Assembly: GCA_013911465.1 (NCBI GenBank)
Contig: JACETE010000003.1
Span: forward strand, 1-44,799
Direction: 5' to 3'
From: Candidatus Poseidoniales archaeon
Lineage (GTDB): Archaea; Thermoplasmatota; Poseidoniia; Poseidoniales; Poseidoniaceae
Length of the DNA: 44,799 nt
The first letter of the stretch is position 1. Every line of letters starts with the position of its first letter. A model generated the notes under the pieces. The model made no database searches. It had not been told where the DNA came from and saw only the letters and a program-made list of their open reading frames with translations. Positions 25,036 through 33,387 of the stretch are shown here, piece after piece. A program made the position numbers and the translations under genes.

Positions 25036-26842
25036 ATTTCCACAAACGATTCCCATCACTCGTTGTTACTGTAGGGTAATTCGGTTCAAGAGAGACATCG
25101 AGGACGACGTTCTGTAGGACGGAATTTCGAGCATAAATGACACGAACTGAGGTTTCGACCTTACCTTTGAGGCTGGTTTTCAATTGTTCAGCATTGACAA
25201 CACGTATCCCGTCGATTGCAATGATTTCATCACCAACTTGTAATTGTTCACGGGCAGGAGAATGTTGCATGTGGCTTGTAACCTTCAATTTGTTTCCTTG
25301 GGTTCGGACATGAACACCGAGCCAACCTTGAGCAAAATCCTTCCATACGACGCGTTCTGTGCCTTCTTTTCGCTCCGGTTCATCGGATGGTTTGTAATTT
25401 AATGCAAAAGTCGAAAAAGCCTTGTTGAGGTCAAGATTTCCAGCTTCTTTTGTTATACGATCAAGGAAAGTGCCGAGACGTCGCCCTCCCTTCAAGGAAG
25501 TGAGAGCTTTTCGAATGTCGTTGTACTGGACCCCTCGCATCGTCTTGTCCTCGACGTGAATATTGTGCCGTTCGTACAATGCAAGCATCAGATCACAAAC
25601 CCCAGTTTCTCCCTTGGACCTCTTTCGTAATTCGGCATCCAATGCAAACATTGTGAGTTCACCTTCAAGGTAGTATGAAATCTGAGTTTCCCTTGAGTGG
25701 GAATGGCTTCTATAGAGGTGTATCCATGCCTCATGACTCGCTTCACACAGTGCTTGACAGGTTGAACCACTTCGGGTGTGGTGTCGCTTCAGTTTTCGCT
25801 TCATGTCTGCGAAGTAGTCCTCGGAACTCCAAGCACCAGAACGTAGACACATGATGTCACCAATCCATGATGTGGCACCTTCAAACCACCAAAGGAGGTC
25901 AGTATTGACTTCGCGCTGAAGATCATAATCGAGAAATCGCTTCGGTCGCAACCGCTTAACATTCCACTGGTGAACGTATTCGTGGCTAAATAAACTCACA
26001 AGGTCACGGTAATCTTCGACATTGCCTGGTTGGAGTGAAGTCCTTGGAACCATGGATGTTTGAGAATTGGTATGTTCAAGTCCCCCTCTGCCGCCATCTG
26101 TAAGGTGAAGGATTGTGTGGTATGACTCGTTAAGAGGTCCAAACAAGGCGTGATGCTCTGCGATGATGTTTTTCATGTCCTGAATGAAACGTCGCAACAT
26201 GATCTCGTTTGGTGCATGGCCTCCTGCATCCCAGTAGTGCAGTGCATGTTGGCGATTGCCAACCTTGAATCGATGAATCTCATTGGAATTGCATTCAGCT
26301 ATGCCATCAAGTAAAGCATCTCGATGCTCTGCAGAAAAGACATGGACTTGATGCCCATCCTTTTTGTCCGTCGATTCAAGGTTCAATTGAGTTGAAACGT
26401 TCCATGTCGACGGTAACGTAAATTCAATTCGGTGTCTTTGGTCCATGCGATGAGAATCGATTCCAGACGTTGGAAGGAACCATGTGAACGGGGGCATAAG
26501 ATGCAAGTGGGTCTCATCGAAATGATTGGAGCGGACGGTATTATCAACACAAAGTAGATTGTAGGAGATACGGACACTTTCAACAGATTGGATATCTCTG
26601 ATAACGATTGAATCAACATCTTTTCGAGTTACCTTCAGGCGGTTACCATTCTCATCTTGAGCCTCCAAATGGGAGACGTGTTGGATTGGTTCTCGTAGGA
26701 AGTACGATCCCGGAACCCATCGAGGAAAAGAAAGTTTGAGTGAAGGTGATGTAAAGGGGGCGCGAACTTCGATCTGAACGGCTAGGCGTTGGTCACCAGC
26801 ATCGGTTGCGTTGATTCGAAACACGACATTTGAATCTGTCAT
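25001..26842 (-). CDS. M61-family metallopeptidase with PDZ domain
   Basis: Predicted zinc aminopeptidase of the glycyl aminopeptidase (M61) family. The order is: an N-terminal beta-rich domain (1-200, with LKLSFPRWVPGSYFLRE typical of the family), a catalytic gluzincin domain with HEYVH (His287, Glu288, His291) followed by a distal Glu in WWFEGATSW, and a C-terminal PDZ domain (about 505-590, GWLGVHVRTQG... and QVGDEIIAIDG). No signal peptide is visible, so it may act in the cytoplasm on peptides. The length of 613 residues is normal. It ends a minus-strand run that begins near 30.4 kb and is separated from the HEAT gene by only 14 bases. Confidence 0.92.
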   Translation of the reverse strand: MTDSNVVFRINATDAGDQRLAVQIEVRAPFTSPSLKLSFPRWVPGSYFLREPIQHVSHLEAQDENGNRLKVTRKDVDSIVIRDIQSVESVRISYNLLCVDNTVRSNHFDETHLHLMPPFTWFLPTSGIDSHRMDQRHRIEFTLPSTWNVSTQLNLESTDKKDGHQVHVFSAEHRDALLDGIAECNSNEIHRFKVGNRQHALHYWDAGGHAPNEIMLRRFIQDMKNIIAEHHALFGPLNESYHTILHLTDGGRGGLEHTNSQTSMVPRTSLQPGNVEDYRDLVSLFSHEYVHQWNVKRLRPKRFLDYDLQREVNTDLLWWFEGATSWIGDIMCLRSGAWSSEDYFADMKRKLKRHHTRSGSTCQALCEASHEAWIHLYRSHSHSRETQISYYLEGELTMFALDAELRKRSKGETGVCDLMLALYERHNIHVEDKTMRGVQYNDIRKALTSLKGGRRLGTFLDRITKEAGNLDLNKAFSTFALNYKPSDEPERKEGTERVVWKDFAQGWLGVHVRTQGNKLKVTSHMQHSPAREQLQVGDEIIAIDGIRVVNAEQLKTSLKGKVETSVRVIYARNSVLQNVVLDVSLEPNYPTVTTSDGNRLWKSTIRSRQADSE

Positions 26843-26856
26843 GAATAAGGGTTAGT

Positions 26857-27846
26857 CTATGCAGTGTATAGGTTCTGTGCTGCACTCAAGATGAGTTCGT
26901 CTGTTGATTCTGAGAGTAATTTCTCTGCGAGTTCTTGGATTACATCCTCGCCTTGTCGGTGCAGCAACCGTTCAAGAAGCCTCGATTTATCGATGCTATC
27001 AACTCGTTCATCGAACAAGAGTTCGTGTCGCAATTCATCGGATTTCACATCATTTCTGCCTACGAGCCATCGAGCGACAATGGATGTACAGTTTCCATCA
27101 ATGAGAGTTCGTAAACGAGGATCATCTGCTTCCTTTACGACCTGTTTGAGCGACTCGACAAGGAAACGTCGTTGGTTGTTGCCTTTCGCATTCATCAACT
27201 CTGCTAAATTTGGACGTGCCTGTTCTAAAGCGATAGGAACAGCGAACTTCCACAGAGCATCGTCGTTTTCGATCGAATGCTGCAATGTTTTGTTCTGTTC
27301 AGTTTTCAATTCAAGAAGGAGCAAGGTCGAGGCTGCTTGACGTCGAACTTCAGGGTGCTGATCTTCCAAATTGTTGAGCAATTCAACCGGATCATCATTG
27401 ACAGCAGTTGCATAGGTTCGTACAACGTGGTCTTTTGATGACTGAAATACGGTTAACTCAACTTCCGTGTATTCCTTTGATGAAATCAGTTGATGAACTG
27501 CCCTGCGAATCACAACATCGTCCTCGCTCTTGAGTAGCAGGCGAGATAGTTTTGCTGCGAATTTGGAATCGTGTATTGTTTCGAGAACTGTTGCAACACA
27601 ACGTTGGCCATCGAGTTGGCCTTGTTCTGCAAGGCTTTCCAGCAAGTGGGGGGCATTCTGAGGTGCCCAGCGACGATAAGCCTCAATGGCTTTGTTTCGG
27701 AACCATACATCGTCATCTTCAAGAAAAATAGAGAAGGCTTCAACACTTTCATACGCATCGGAATCGAAAAGAATACGCACTGCTCGACGTCGCTGTCGAA
27801 CATCTTTATGCTTCAGTTTTGCAATGGCAGATTGTATTCCAGCCAT
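26857..27846 (-). CDS. HEAT-repeat protein
   Basis: A 329-residue all-helical protein made of HEAT-like pairs of helices, visible as recurring units such as KDVRQRRRAVRILFDSD, DDVWFRNKAIEAYRRWAP, DDVVIRRAVHQLISSK and HPEVRRQAASTLLLLEL. No catalytic motif is present. It is a probable protein-interaction scaffold, perhaps partnered with the coupled methyltransferase. The ATG has GAGGTGA at the right distance, and the gene begins 9 bases after the methyltransferase stop, so the two are cotranscribed. Confidence 0.85.
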   Translation of the reverse strand: MAGIQSAIAKLKHKDVRQRRRAVRILFDSDAYESVEAFSIFLEDDDVWFRNKAIEAYRRWAPQNAPHLLESLAEQGQLDGQRCVATVLETIHDSKFAAKLSRLLLKSEDDVVIRRAVHQLISSKEYTEVELTVFQSSKDHVVRTYATAVNDDPVELLNNLEDQHPEVRRQAASTLLLLELKTEQNKTLQHSIENDDALWKFAVPIALEQARPNLAELMNAKGNNQRRFLVESLKQVVKEADDPRLRTLIDGNCTSIVARWLVGRNDVKSDELRHELLFDERVDSIDKSRLLERLLHRQGEDVIQELAEKLLSESTDELILSAAQNLYTA

Positions 27847-27855
27847 GGTTTCACC

Positions 27856-28824
27856 TCAGGGTTTGAATTCATCGAAATGAAAACCAGGGTCATCATCCTG
27901 CTGAACATCACCTGGTCTGGCAAGAGTTGGCGCAAACATCAGTTGAATCATCGGCCATAACTCGACAAAATGTTGCATATTTTCTGTGATGAATGCCTCG
28001 ACATCACCCTCATCAGCATCCTGCATTGTTCTCAGGTCATCGGCAATAATCCCAAGCTGTTGAAGTTCTTCTGCTCCGCAAAGTTCCATTTCATGACATG
28101 TCTCAATCAAGGTTTCAATCAGGTCAGCGATTTCTATTGCCGAAAGCGGTTGAGGTTCACTCTCGAGAATATTTACGGGGCCAAACGATACAGGGCCAAG
28201 GGAAGTCGGTTCTAGATGGTCGAATTGGCGTTCTATTTTCATCAGTTCTTGGCTGTGATGATCTCCAATTGGTGCGATGACAAAACCACCTTCAGCGATA
28301 CGTTCTTCCATCCAATTTGGAACAGCATCAACACTACCAGTAATCAACACCCTGTTGAGTTCACCTGGTAGCTCGATTGGTGCAACCTCGATGGATTCAA
28401 CGTGTCGAATGTCCACTGTTGGCCATCCAGCGAGAGCGTTTGCAGTATGACGTACGATTTCAAGAGAAGGATCGATAACAACCACCCGCCCATTTTCTCC
28501 AAGAATTGTAGCAATGAGTGCGGCCAAATATCCTCCTTTGGATCCAACGATGAGAACCTCTTGCTCTTCCTTGAGTTCGAGATTGTGGAGTAAAGTAACA
28601 ATCATGTGAGGTGCTGAAATGGTTTTGACTCCTCCGTTTTCAGTTTCCATGAATACGACTGGGCGATCATGAAAGAACCCATCAAAATCGTAGGTTGTAA
28701 ACTGTTCAAGATGAAGCGTATACATTGCATTCCGAACAGATTCAGGAACTTCGATTCCGGAGTTTGAAATCCGGTCCAGAAGTTCTTTCATCTCCTCCAT
28801 AAGATTCTGACTGCGCAGTCTCAT
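27856..28824 (-). CDS. Protein-L-isoaspartate O-methyltransferase-like protein with C-terminal extension
   Basis: SAM-dependent methyltransferase of the PCMT family. Features are the N-terminal helix (VPESVRNAMYTLHLEQF), the TISAPHMIVTLLHNLEL substrate-binding segment and SAM motif I, VLIVGSKGGYLAAL (90-103), followed by VVVIDPS and the EGGFVIAPIG strand. True PCMT enzymes end near 210-220 residues. This one carries about 95 further residues, partly helical and ending in an acidic Asp-rich tail. Repair of isoaspartate in damaged proteins is the family role, but the EGSGYQ-type motif is altered to GSKGGY, so the substrate may differ. It lies in a run with HEAT and HTH_10 genes. Confidence 0.82.
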   Translation of the reverse strand: MRLRSQNLMEEMKELLDRISNSGIEVPESVRNAMYTLHLEQFTTYDFDGFFHDRPVVFMETENGGVKTISAPHMIVTLLHNLELKEEQEVLIVGSKGGYLAALIATILGENGRVVVIDPSLEIVRHTANALAGWPTVDIRHVESIEVAPIELPGELNRVLITGSVDAVPNWMEERIAEGGFVIAPIGDHHSQELMKIERQFDHLEPTSLGPVSFGPVNILESEPQPLSAIEIADLIETLIETCHEMELCGAEELQQLGIIADDLRTMQDADEGDVEAFITENMQHFVELWPMIQLMFAPTLARPGDVQQDDDPGFHFDEFKP

Positions 28825-28839
28825 AAAAACATGAGCGAA

Positions 28840-29709
28840 CTAAGAGATGTCCTCTTGGATGCGTTTGAGGATCTCCTCGGGATTATCGCTAATGTCAAGT
28901 TCCGGCGCACTTTCCAACTCTTCTGGTTGTTCTGAAGCGATGTTCTCTTTGATACGATTTAAGAGTCCAGCGAACGATTCTGTTTGATATGCTTCTGTTT
29001 GATCCATGTCAACTTCCATGGTATCGACAATCGCTCGAGCCTGTTCTGCGGATAACCGAACATCGGTCATTGATGAGAACATATCATCCATCAAAATCCC
29101 CTCAATCTTCGTCAAATGCTCGGAAATTGTCGCTCTCGCAAGTCCAAGTTGTTCTGCCAGTTCTGTGATTTTAATCCGTTTTGGCAAGTCATAATATCCT
29201 CGATCATAAGCGAATTTGGCAAGTTTGAGTTGCTTTTCAGTCAGGACCGAGTCGTGATTTTGAGGAGTTAACTTGAGCGTGCGAGCACTTGTTCGATCGG
29301 GTTTAGCCATAAGTCGTAGCACTCCGGACAAGAGGCGCAACTTGATGGAAGAACCTTGGAGGATGTAGGTCAGACCCTCCTCATCGAGTTTTGATCCTGC
29401 GACTGCGTACGTACCATTCGTCCGAGCATTGAGGATTGGAAGCGGATGGATCACCCTGCAAATCACGAGGTTCCCTTCCTCGGGGTTTTCTGATGTTTGA
29501 ACGACTTCCAGGACCTCCAAGGATTCGATTCTTTCGAGGTCATCAAGAGTCATGTTTTCATGGAGATGAATTTTGAACAGGCATCGAATATCTTTCGGAA
29601 CCCGTTTAATGTAAGATAGAAATTCGATTCGCTTTGCAATGTTCGATACAGAACTGATGCCAATGGCGTCCAAACGGTCGTATTTCCAAAAAAAGGCTAC
29701 CTCCCGCAT
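28840..29709 (-). CDS. HTH_10 (bacterio-opsin activator-like) transcriptional regulator
   Basis: Archaeal regulator of 289 residues. A sensory-like N-terminal half (1-150) of unknown ligand is followed by the HTH_10 domain, LTEKQLKLAKFAYDRGYYDLPKRIKITELAEQLGLARATISEHLTKIEG, with the typical Gly-Tyr-Tyr-x2-Pro-(K/R)-(K/R/x)-I core. An acidic C-terminal tail (VDMDQTEAYQTESFAGLLNRIKENI...) follows. Its targets are unknown. It is the gene directly upstream of the methyltransferase-HEAT-M61 run with a 15-base gap, so it could autoregulate that cluster. ATG 29709 gives the conserved start. Confidence 0.88.
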   Translation of the reverse strand: MREVAFFWKYDRLDAIGISSVSNIAKRIEFLSYIKRVPKDIRCLFKIHLHENMTLDDLERIESLEVLEVVQTSENPEEGNLVICRVIHPLPILNARTNGTYAVAGSKLDEEGLTYILQGSSIKLRLLSGVLRLMAKPDRTSARTLKLTPQNHDSVLTEKQLKLAKFAYDRGYYDLPKRIKITELAEQLGLARATISEHLTKIEGILMDDMFSSMTDVRLSAEQARAIVDTMEVDMDQTEAYQTESFAGLLNRIKENIASEQPEELESAPELDISDNPEEILKRIQEDIS

Positions 29710-29754
29710 GGTTTGGACTCCATGTTCATCGAAATAAGTGAATCGACCTAGCGT

Positions 29755-30387
29755 TTATCTCATCTCAAGCCATCCAAGGAAGGTTGCAATGGGTAGAAAA
29801 ACAGCCAGGAGCATGTTGATTCGTTTTCGTTGATTACGCAAACGTTCGGGCAACTCAGGCGAAATTTCAATTGCTGAAGTATACCTTGATTGTCTTGTTT
29901 TCGGAAATTGGTTATCCAAAATAGAGAGGACATTTGCACGAAGATCGGGTTCTCTGCTGCCACTAACGCCACGTCCAACCATATATCGAACAGGGAATTC
30001 TTCGGCAAGAGGTGTCGTAGCATTGAGGATTTCATGGACCCGACTCGAATCATGGAGGTCGATTCGAACGGTCCTTCCATCGCTTCGTACGTGACTGAGA
30101 ACCCTCCACTTTCCTTGGCCTTCATCCATCCCTTCCAAGGCTTCCATGGTACGTTGAATCGGGGGCGTACTTGAAATCACGGGACGTTCTCTTCTCGCCA
30201 AGAATGGGCCAAGGAGAATCCCACCGACCATTGGGAACAAGGTGATGAGGTATACGATTCTCAGCAATTCTTCAGGACTGGTTAAAGCCGATACGAGAGC
30301 CAGACTGAATCCGAAGTACAGGCCAAGAAAGGCTCCAGCTTGAATCCCAAGCCACAAGCCTACGGGTTCGGTTGAGCCCTCTGCCAT
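29755..30387 (-). CDS. Membrane protein of unknown function
   Basis: Unrecognised 210-residue protein. Two hydrophobic segments near the N-terminus (LWLGIQAGAFLGLYFGFSLALVSAL and IVYLITLFPMVGGILLGPFLA) are followed by a soluble region of about 110 residues and one C-terminal membrane segment (INMLLAVFLPIATFLGWLEM). ATG 30387 is preferred over the in-frame start at 30432 because GGAG lies about 7 bases before it and the extra 15 residues are atypical. It lies 45 bases upstream of the HTH_10 gene on the same strand and diverges from the DUF2085 gene. Confidence 0.7.
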   Translation of the reverse strand: MAEGSTEPVGLWLGIQAGAFLGLYFGFSLALVSALTSPEELLRIVYLITLFPMVGGILLGPFLARRERPVISSTPPIQRTMEALEGMDEGQGKWRVLSHVRSDGRTVRIDLHDSSRVHEILNATTPLAEEFPVRYMVGRGVSGSREPDLRANVLSILDNQFPKTRQSRYTSAIEISPELPERLRNQRKRINMLLAVFLPIATFLGWLEMR

Positions 30388-30434
30388 GTGAACTCCAAAC
30401 CACTGGATGAAAAGAAACCGTCGATGCGTCAAGG

Positions 30435-30443
30435 ATTAAATGA
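30435..30443 (+). promoter_or_regulatory. Possible TATA box of the DUF2085 gene
   Basis: The sequence attaaatga is centred about 19-20 bases before ATG 30458. No ribosome binding site is visible, so a leaderless mRNA is likely. Confidence 0.3.
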
Positions 30444-30457
30444 TTCAATCTTGAGGC

Positions 30458-31162
30458 ATGTTCATGCAACGAAACGGCCTCGAATCGAGAACAAGGGACC
30501 GGAAAGTCGGTCGTTGGATTGGTGGAATCAGTTTCTTCTTTCTCGTATCCTTCTTCCTTGCTCCCGCGCTAGCCGATTCTGGTACGATTGTTGAACTCTC
30601 TGGTAGAGCCAATATGTTGGATTACCACAATTCAGACAATGATGCAAATTTCACGTGGACTGAATTGAATTTTTACAGTGCATCGATTTATGCATTTGGT
30701 GATCTCAATTGCCACAACAAGCATGAACGTTCTTGGACAATTAATGGAAATCAAATGCCAGTTTGCGTTCGAGACGTTGGAATTTTTGCCGGTCTTGCAC
30801 TTGGAGGATTTGTCTATTCACGACGAGGTGTCAATCGATGGACTGTACGTGATACATTTCTCTCAATTTTGCCAGATGAAACCTTGCAACCAATCTATAC
30901 ATCAAATCGAAGAACGCTCGTTTTCGTCGCAATAGGGCTTCTTTGCGTAGTCCCTTTGGCATTGGATGGGTTCACACAACTCCTCACCGACCGTGAATCG
31001 ACCGCCTTTCTTCGACTGGTTACAGGCATTCCTTTTGGTCTTGGGTTGGGATTATTTTTCGCTGCTGCTTACAGCGCTCGTCCTGCCAAATTCAACGGTC
31101 CTGGACAAGTTCGATTACCAGGAAACGTTCGATTTCAACGTCCTCCTCAAGAAGAAGAGTGA
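30458..31162 (+). CDS. DUF2085 family membrane protein
   Basis: A 234-residue polytopic membrane protein. The diagnostic segment reads NCHNKHERSWTINGNQMPVCVRDVGIF, matching the DUF2085 pattern of C-H-x3-E-R-S, N-G-x-Q-x-P-V-C and a following membrane helix. An N-terminal hydrophobic segment (IGGISFFFLVSFFLAPALA), which could be a signal peptide or anchor, precedes an extracytoplasmic stretch. Further membrane helices lie at FAGLALGGF, LVFVAIGLLCVVPLAL and PFGLGLGLFFAAAYS. The conserved Cys-His and Cys residues suggest metal or redox chemistry, but the function is unknown. The 3' end overlaps the thymidylate kinase gene by 16 bases. Confidence 0.82.
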   Translation: MFMQRNGLESRTRDRKVGRWIGGISFFFLVSFFLAPALADSGTIVELSGRANMLDYHNSDNDANFTWTELNFYSASIYAFGDLNCHNKHERSWTINGNQMPVCVRDVGIFAGLALGGFVYSRRGVNRWTVRDTFLSILPDETLQPIYTSNRRTLVFVAIGLLCVVPLALDGFTQLLTDRESTAFLRLVTGIPFGLGLGLFFAAAYSARPAKFNGPGQVRLPGNVRFQRPPQEEE

Positions 31163-32499
31163 TCCGGAGGGGGCATTGACCACCAGACAATGAGTTGTTC
31201 TGAATTTTCAGGAACCGGACAATGCTCATGCCCGCTCGTCAGAATGTGAAGTCTCTCGATGGTATTCTCCACTGCTTTGTTGAGTTGAGCATTGTTTTGA
31301 TCAAGAACCTGCTCAAGGGCCTTTTCCCAAGGTAGGTCCGGGTTGTTCTTTCTCCAGGTGGATAAAGCGACACGAAATGGCCACATCGCCAGTGTCAGTC
31401 GAGCGAATCCAATCCATGTGTCTCGAAGTTTGAACACCTGCCCTTCTGCGAAGGGGATGTGATTTTGTTGGCGATGTATCCAATTGGCTTCTTCCAACCA
31501 TTTCACCAGTCGCTGAGTGTGGCGTTGTGTTACCATTCGATGAGGGCCCAGAGATTTGTGAAGCCGAGGTATTTCACAAGAACCTGCCATGAGAGATAAT
31601 GTCCCAAGAATCGACCAACTTGATCGTGCAAGCGGATTGCTTGGAACATCTGACTGTCGCGCTTGGCTAGAATCCCATTCATTTTCTGCACTATGCATCC
31701 ATTGTGCAGGGGATCTTCCACTCAACCAGCCGATGTGAACCGATGTGCGTTCCATAGGCGCTCCTGGCAATCGTGTTTGCTTCTGAACATCATGGGCCAG
31801 TTTGTTGAGTAAGTACCGGTCTACTTTATCTGGGTCGACATTGAGTGGTATCGGTCTTCGGTTGAAAAACGAACGCAATTCTCGGCGTAATTTTTGTCGT
31901 AATTCATCCAAGCCTCCTTCGTTGAGGATTGGCCCAACAATGCAACATTTGTCAAACGGAGAGGATACCTGAATGGCTCCTGTAAAAAGGTCATTGAATC
32001 CTTGTCGAATTGTCTTTTGAATCTCAGGTGTCTCAAAATACTCCTGTTTGTCGCTACTCATACGCAGGGTTGCGTGCTTGATGCGTTCAATTGCTCTGTC
32101 AGGGTCGCAATCAATCCAAACAACAAGGTCGGGTATCATTGAGGCTGAGTTGACTTGACAGACAGTATCGATTCCAAGTTCCCCAACTACGCCCTGATAG
32201 ATTATCGAAGAGTGTATGTTTCGATCGGAAACAACAACTTCTCCACGTTCCAGTCGAGGCTTGATCCATGTGTGAGAGTGGTCAAGTCGATCTGCTGCAA
32301 AGAGACCAGCCTCTTGGAGAGGGGTTTTGTCTCCGACTTTGACGGCTTCCAAAGCGAGCCGACCAAGGTCGCTATGGCGTCGTGGCTCATGGGTTTGATG
32401 AACTTCACTGAATGGGTATTGCGCTAAAAGCTCAGTAAGGATTCGGACGGCTTCGCCTTTTCCAGATCCGTCTCCACCTTCAACGGTGATGAGATACAT
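31147..32499 (-). CDS. tmk: Thymidylate kinase with large C-terminal extension
   Basis: Residues 1-210 are a dTMP kinase, which phosphorylates dTMP to dTDP: P-loop EGGDGSGKG (7-15), HEPRRHSDLG (dTMP-binding DR-motif region), AADRLDHSHTWIKPRLERG, and the DRNIHSSIIYQG motif (92-103). Normal Tmk ends there. This protein continues for about 240 more residues with conserved-looking helices (LNKLAHDVQKQTRLPG, WSILGTLSLMAGSCEIPRLHKSLGPHRMVTQRHTQRLVKWLEEANWIHR), rich in Trp and His, that I cannot identify. The Walker A has Lys-Gly-Glu where Ser/Thr-Thr is usual. The ATG overlaps the stop of the upstream membrane-protein gene (TAATG) and follows GGTGGAG. Confidence 0.87.
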   Translation of the reverse strand: MYLITVEGGDGSGKGEAVRILTELLAQYPFSEVHQTHEPRRHSDLGRLALEAVKVGDKTPLQEAGLFAADRLDHSHTWIKPRLERGEVVVSDRNIHSSIIYQGVVGELGIDTVCQVNSASMIPDLVVWIDCDPDRAIERIKHATLRMSSDKQEYFETPEIQKTIRQGFNDLFTGAIQVSSPFDKCCIVGPILNEGGLDELRQKLRRELRSFFNRRPIPLNVDPDKVDRYLLNKLAHDVQKQTRLPGAPMERTSVHIGWLSGRSPAQWMHSAENEWDSSQARQSDVPSNPLARSSWSILGTLSLMAGSCEIPRLHKSLGPHRMVTQRHTQRLVKWLEEANWIHRQQNHIPFAEGQVFKLRDTWIGFARLTLAMWPFRVALSTWRKNNPDLPWEKALEQVLDQNNAQLNKAVENTIERLHILTSGHEHCPVPENSEQLIVWWSMPPPDHSSS

Positions 32500-33320
32500 T
32501 ACTCCACCTCAACATCCTGAAATTCATTGCGTGCTAAGATCATCAAGCCCATTCCGCATAGAATCAAAAATGGTCCGAATACAATGAATCCACGACTAAA
32601 CAAGGAGAAGCCAGCGAGGTATTGTGTCCGCCTGTATTTTGTCCCTCGCCTTGCGTTAACTGCTGCATTAAGGCCAACAATACCTGCGATAATTGTAGCC
32701 AATGCAATCCCTGTTGATAGCGCAATTGCATTTTCAAGTGACCAGCCAGAACTCTCTTTTGTGAAATCTTCTTTCAGAACTTCATTCCCCTCTACGAGAG
32801 TAAACGGTGTTTGCGTAGCACTTGAAGGCGAGAAGGTCCGCTCAACGGTTGAATAGGATTCATAGGTAATTCTGAGAATATGGGGTTTTGTGATCACATT
32901 TTCAAGTTGATAATAGCCGTACGAATTGGTTTCTGTTGTTTGGAGAACATTGTTGGTCTCTCTATCGATGAGTTCGATCAAAACTCCTTCAATTGAATCT
33001 CCCGATTCTGCTTCAATGACTACCCCGTAAATGTCAACCGTTGATTCCTGATTGAGAGAGCCATCCAACAATTCTGCTGGGTTTCCTTGAAGCAAAAGGA
33101 GTCCAGTAATGATTCCAAGCACACTTCCAACGAAAATGAGAGAGGATGCTAGGGCAAGCAATCCATTTGTTTCTTCGATCATAAGGAGGTCTTGCCCTTC
33201 AGTCGTCGATTCAATAATTTCAGTGTCTTGTACAACGAGCTCTTCTTCTTCAGGTTCATTGCCAGAAAGCTTCTGCTGTACACGAGCGCGTAATGCATCA
33301 CGTCGCTCGTTTATGTCCAT
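32499..33320 (-). CDS. Membrane protein with carboxypeptidase-regulatory-like domain
   Basis: A 273-residue protein of unknown role. An acidic cytoplasmic N-terminus is followed by a membrane helix (ALASSLIFVGSVLGIITGLLLLQG), an extracellular beta-sandwich of about 80 residues (VDIYGVVIEAESGDSIEGVLIELIDRETNNVLQTTETNSYGYYQLENV), which fits the carboxypeptidase regulatory-like/transthyretin-like fold, then two further membrane helices near the C-terminus. Such domains usually present surface interactions. It is cotranscribed with tmk. The promoter appears to lie at 33367-33374 between the arms of an inverted repeat. Confidence 0.78.
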   Translation of the reverse strand: MDINERRDALRARVQQKLSGNEPEEEELVVQDTEIIESTTEGQDLLMIEETNGLLALASSLIFVGSVLGIITGLLLLQGNPAELLDGSLNQESTVDIYGVVIEAESGDSIEGVLIELIDRETNNVLQTTETNSYGYYQLENVITKPHILRITYESYSTVERTFSPSSATQTPFTLVEGNEVLKEDFTKESSGWSLENAIALSTGIALATIIAGIVGLNAAVNARRGTKYRRTQYLAGFSLFSRGFIVFGPFLILCGMGLMILARNEFQDVEVE

Positions 33321-33343
33321 GTTGTATCCCCTGAATGGAGGTT

Positions 33344-33381
33344 GTGCGCGAAAAGCGAACGCCCCCAGTATATCCGCGCAC
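33344..33381. promoter_or_regulatory. Inverted repeat GTGCGCG...CGCGCAC around a TATA box
   Basis: Perfect 7-base arms at 33344-33350 and 33375-33381 enclose a TATA-like element (minus strand ggatatact, near 33367-33374) for the membrane-protein/tmk operon. One arm falls on the BRE side and the other near the expected transcription start, which would suit a repressor site. Confidence 0.45.
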
Positions 33382-33387
33382 GACGGC

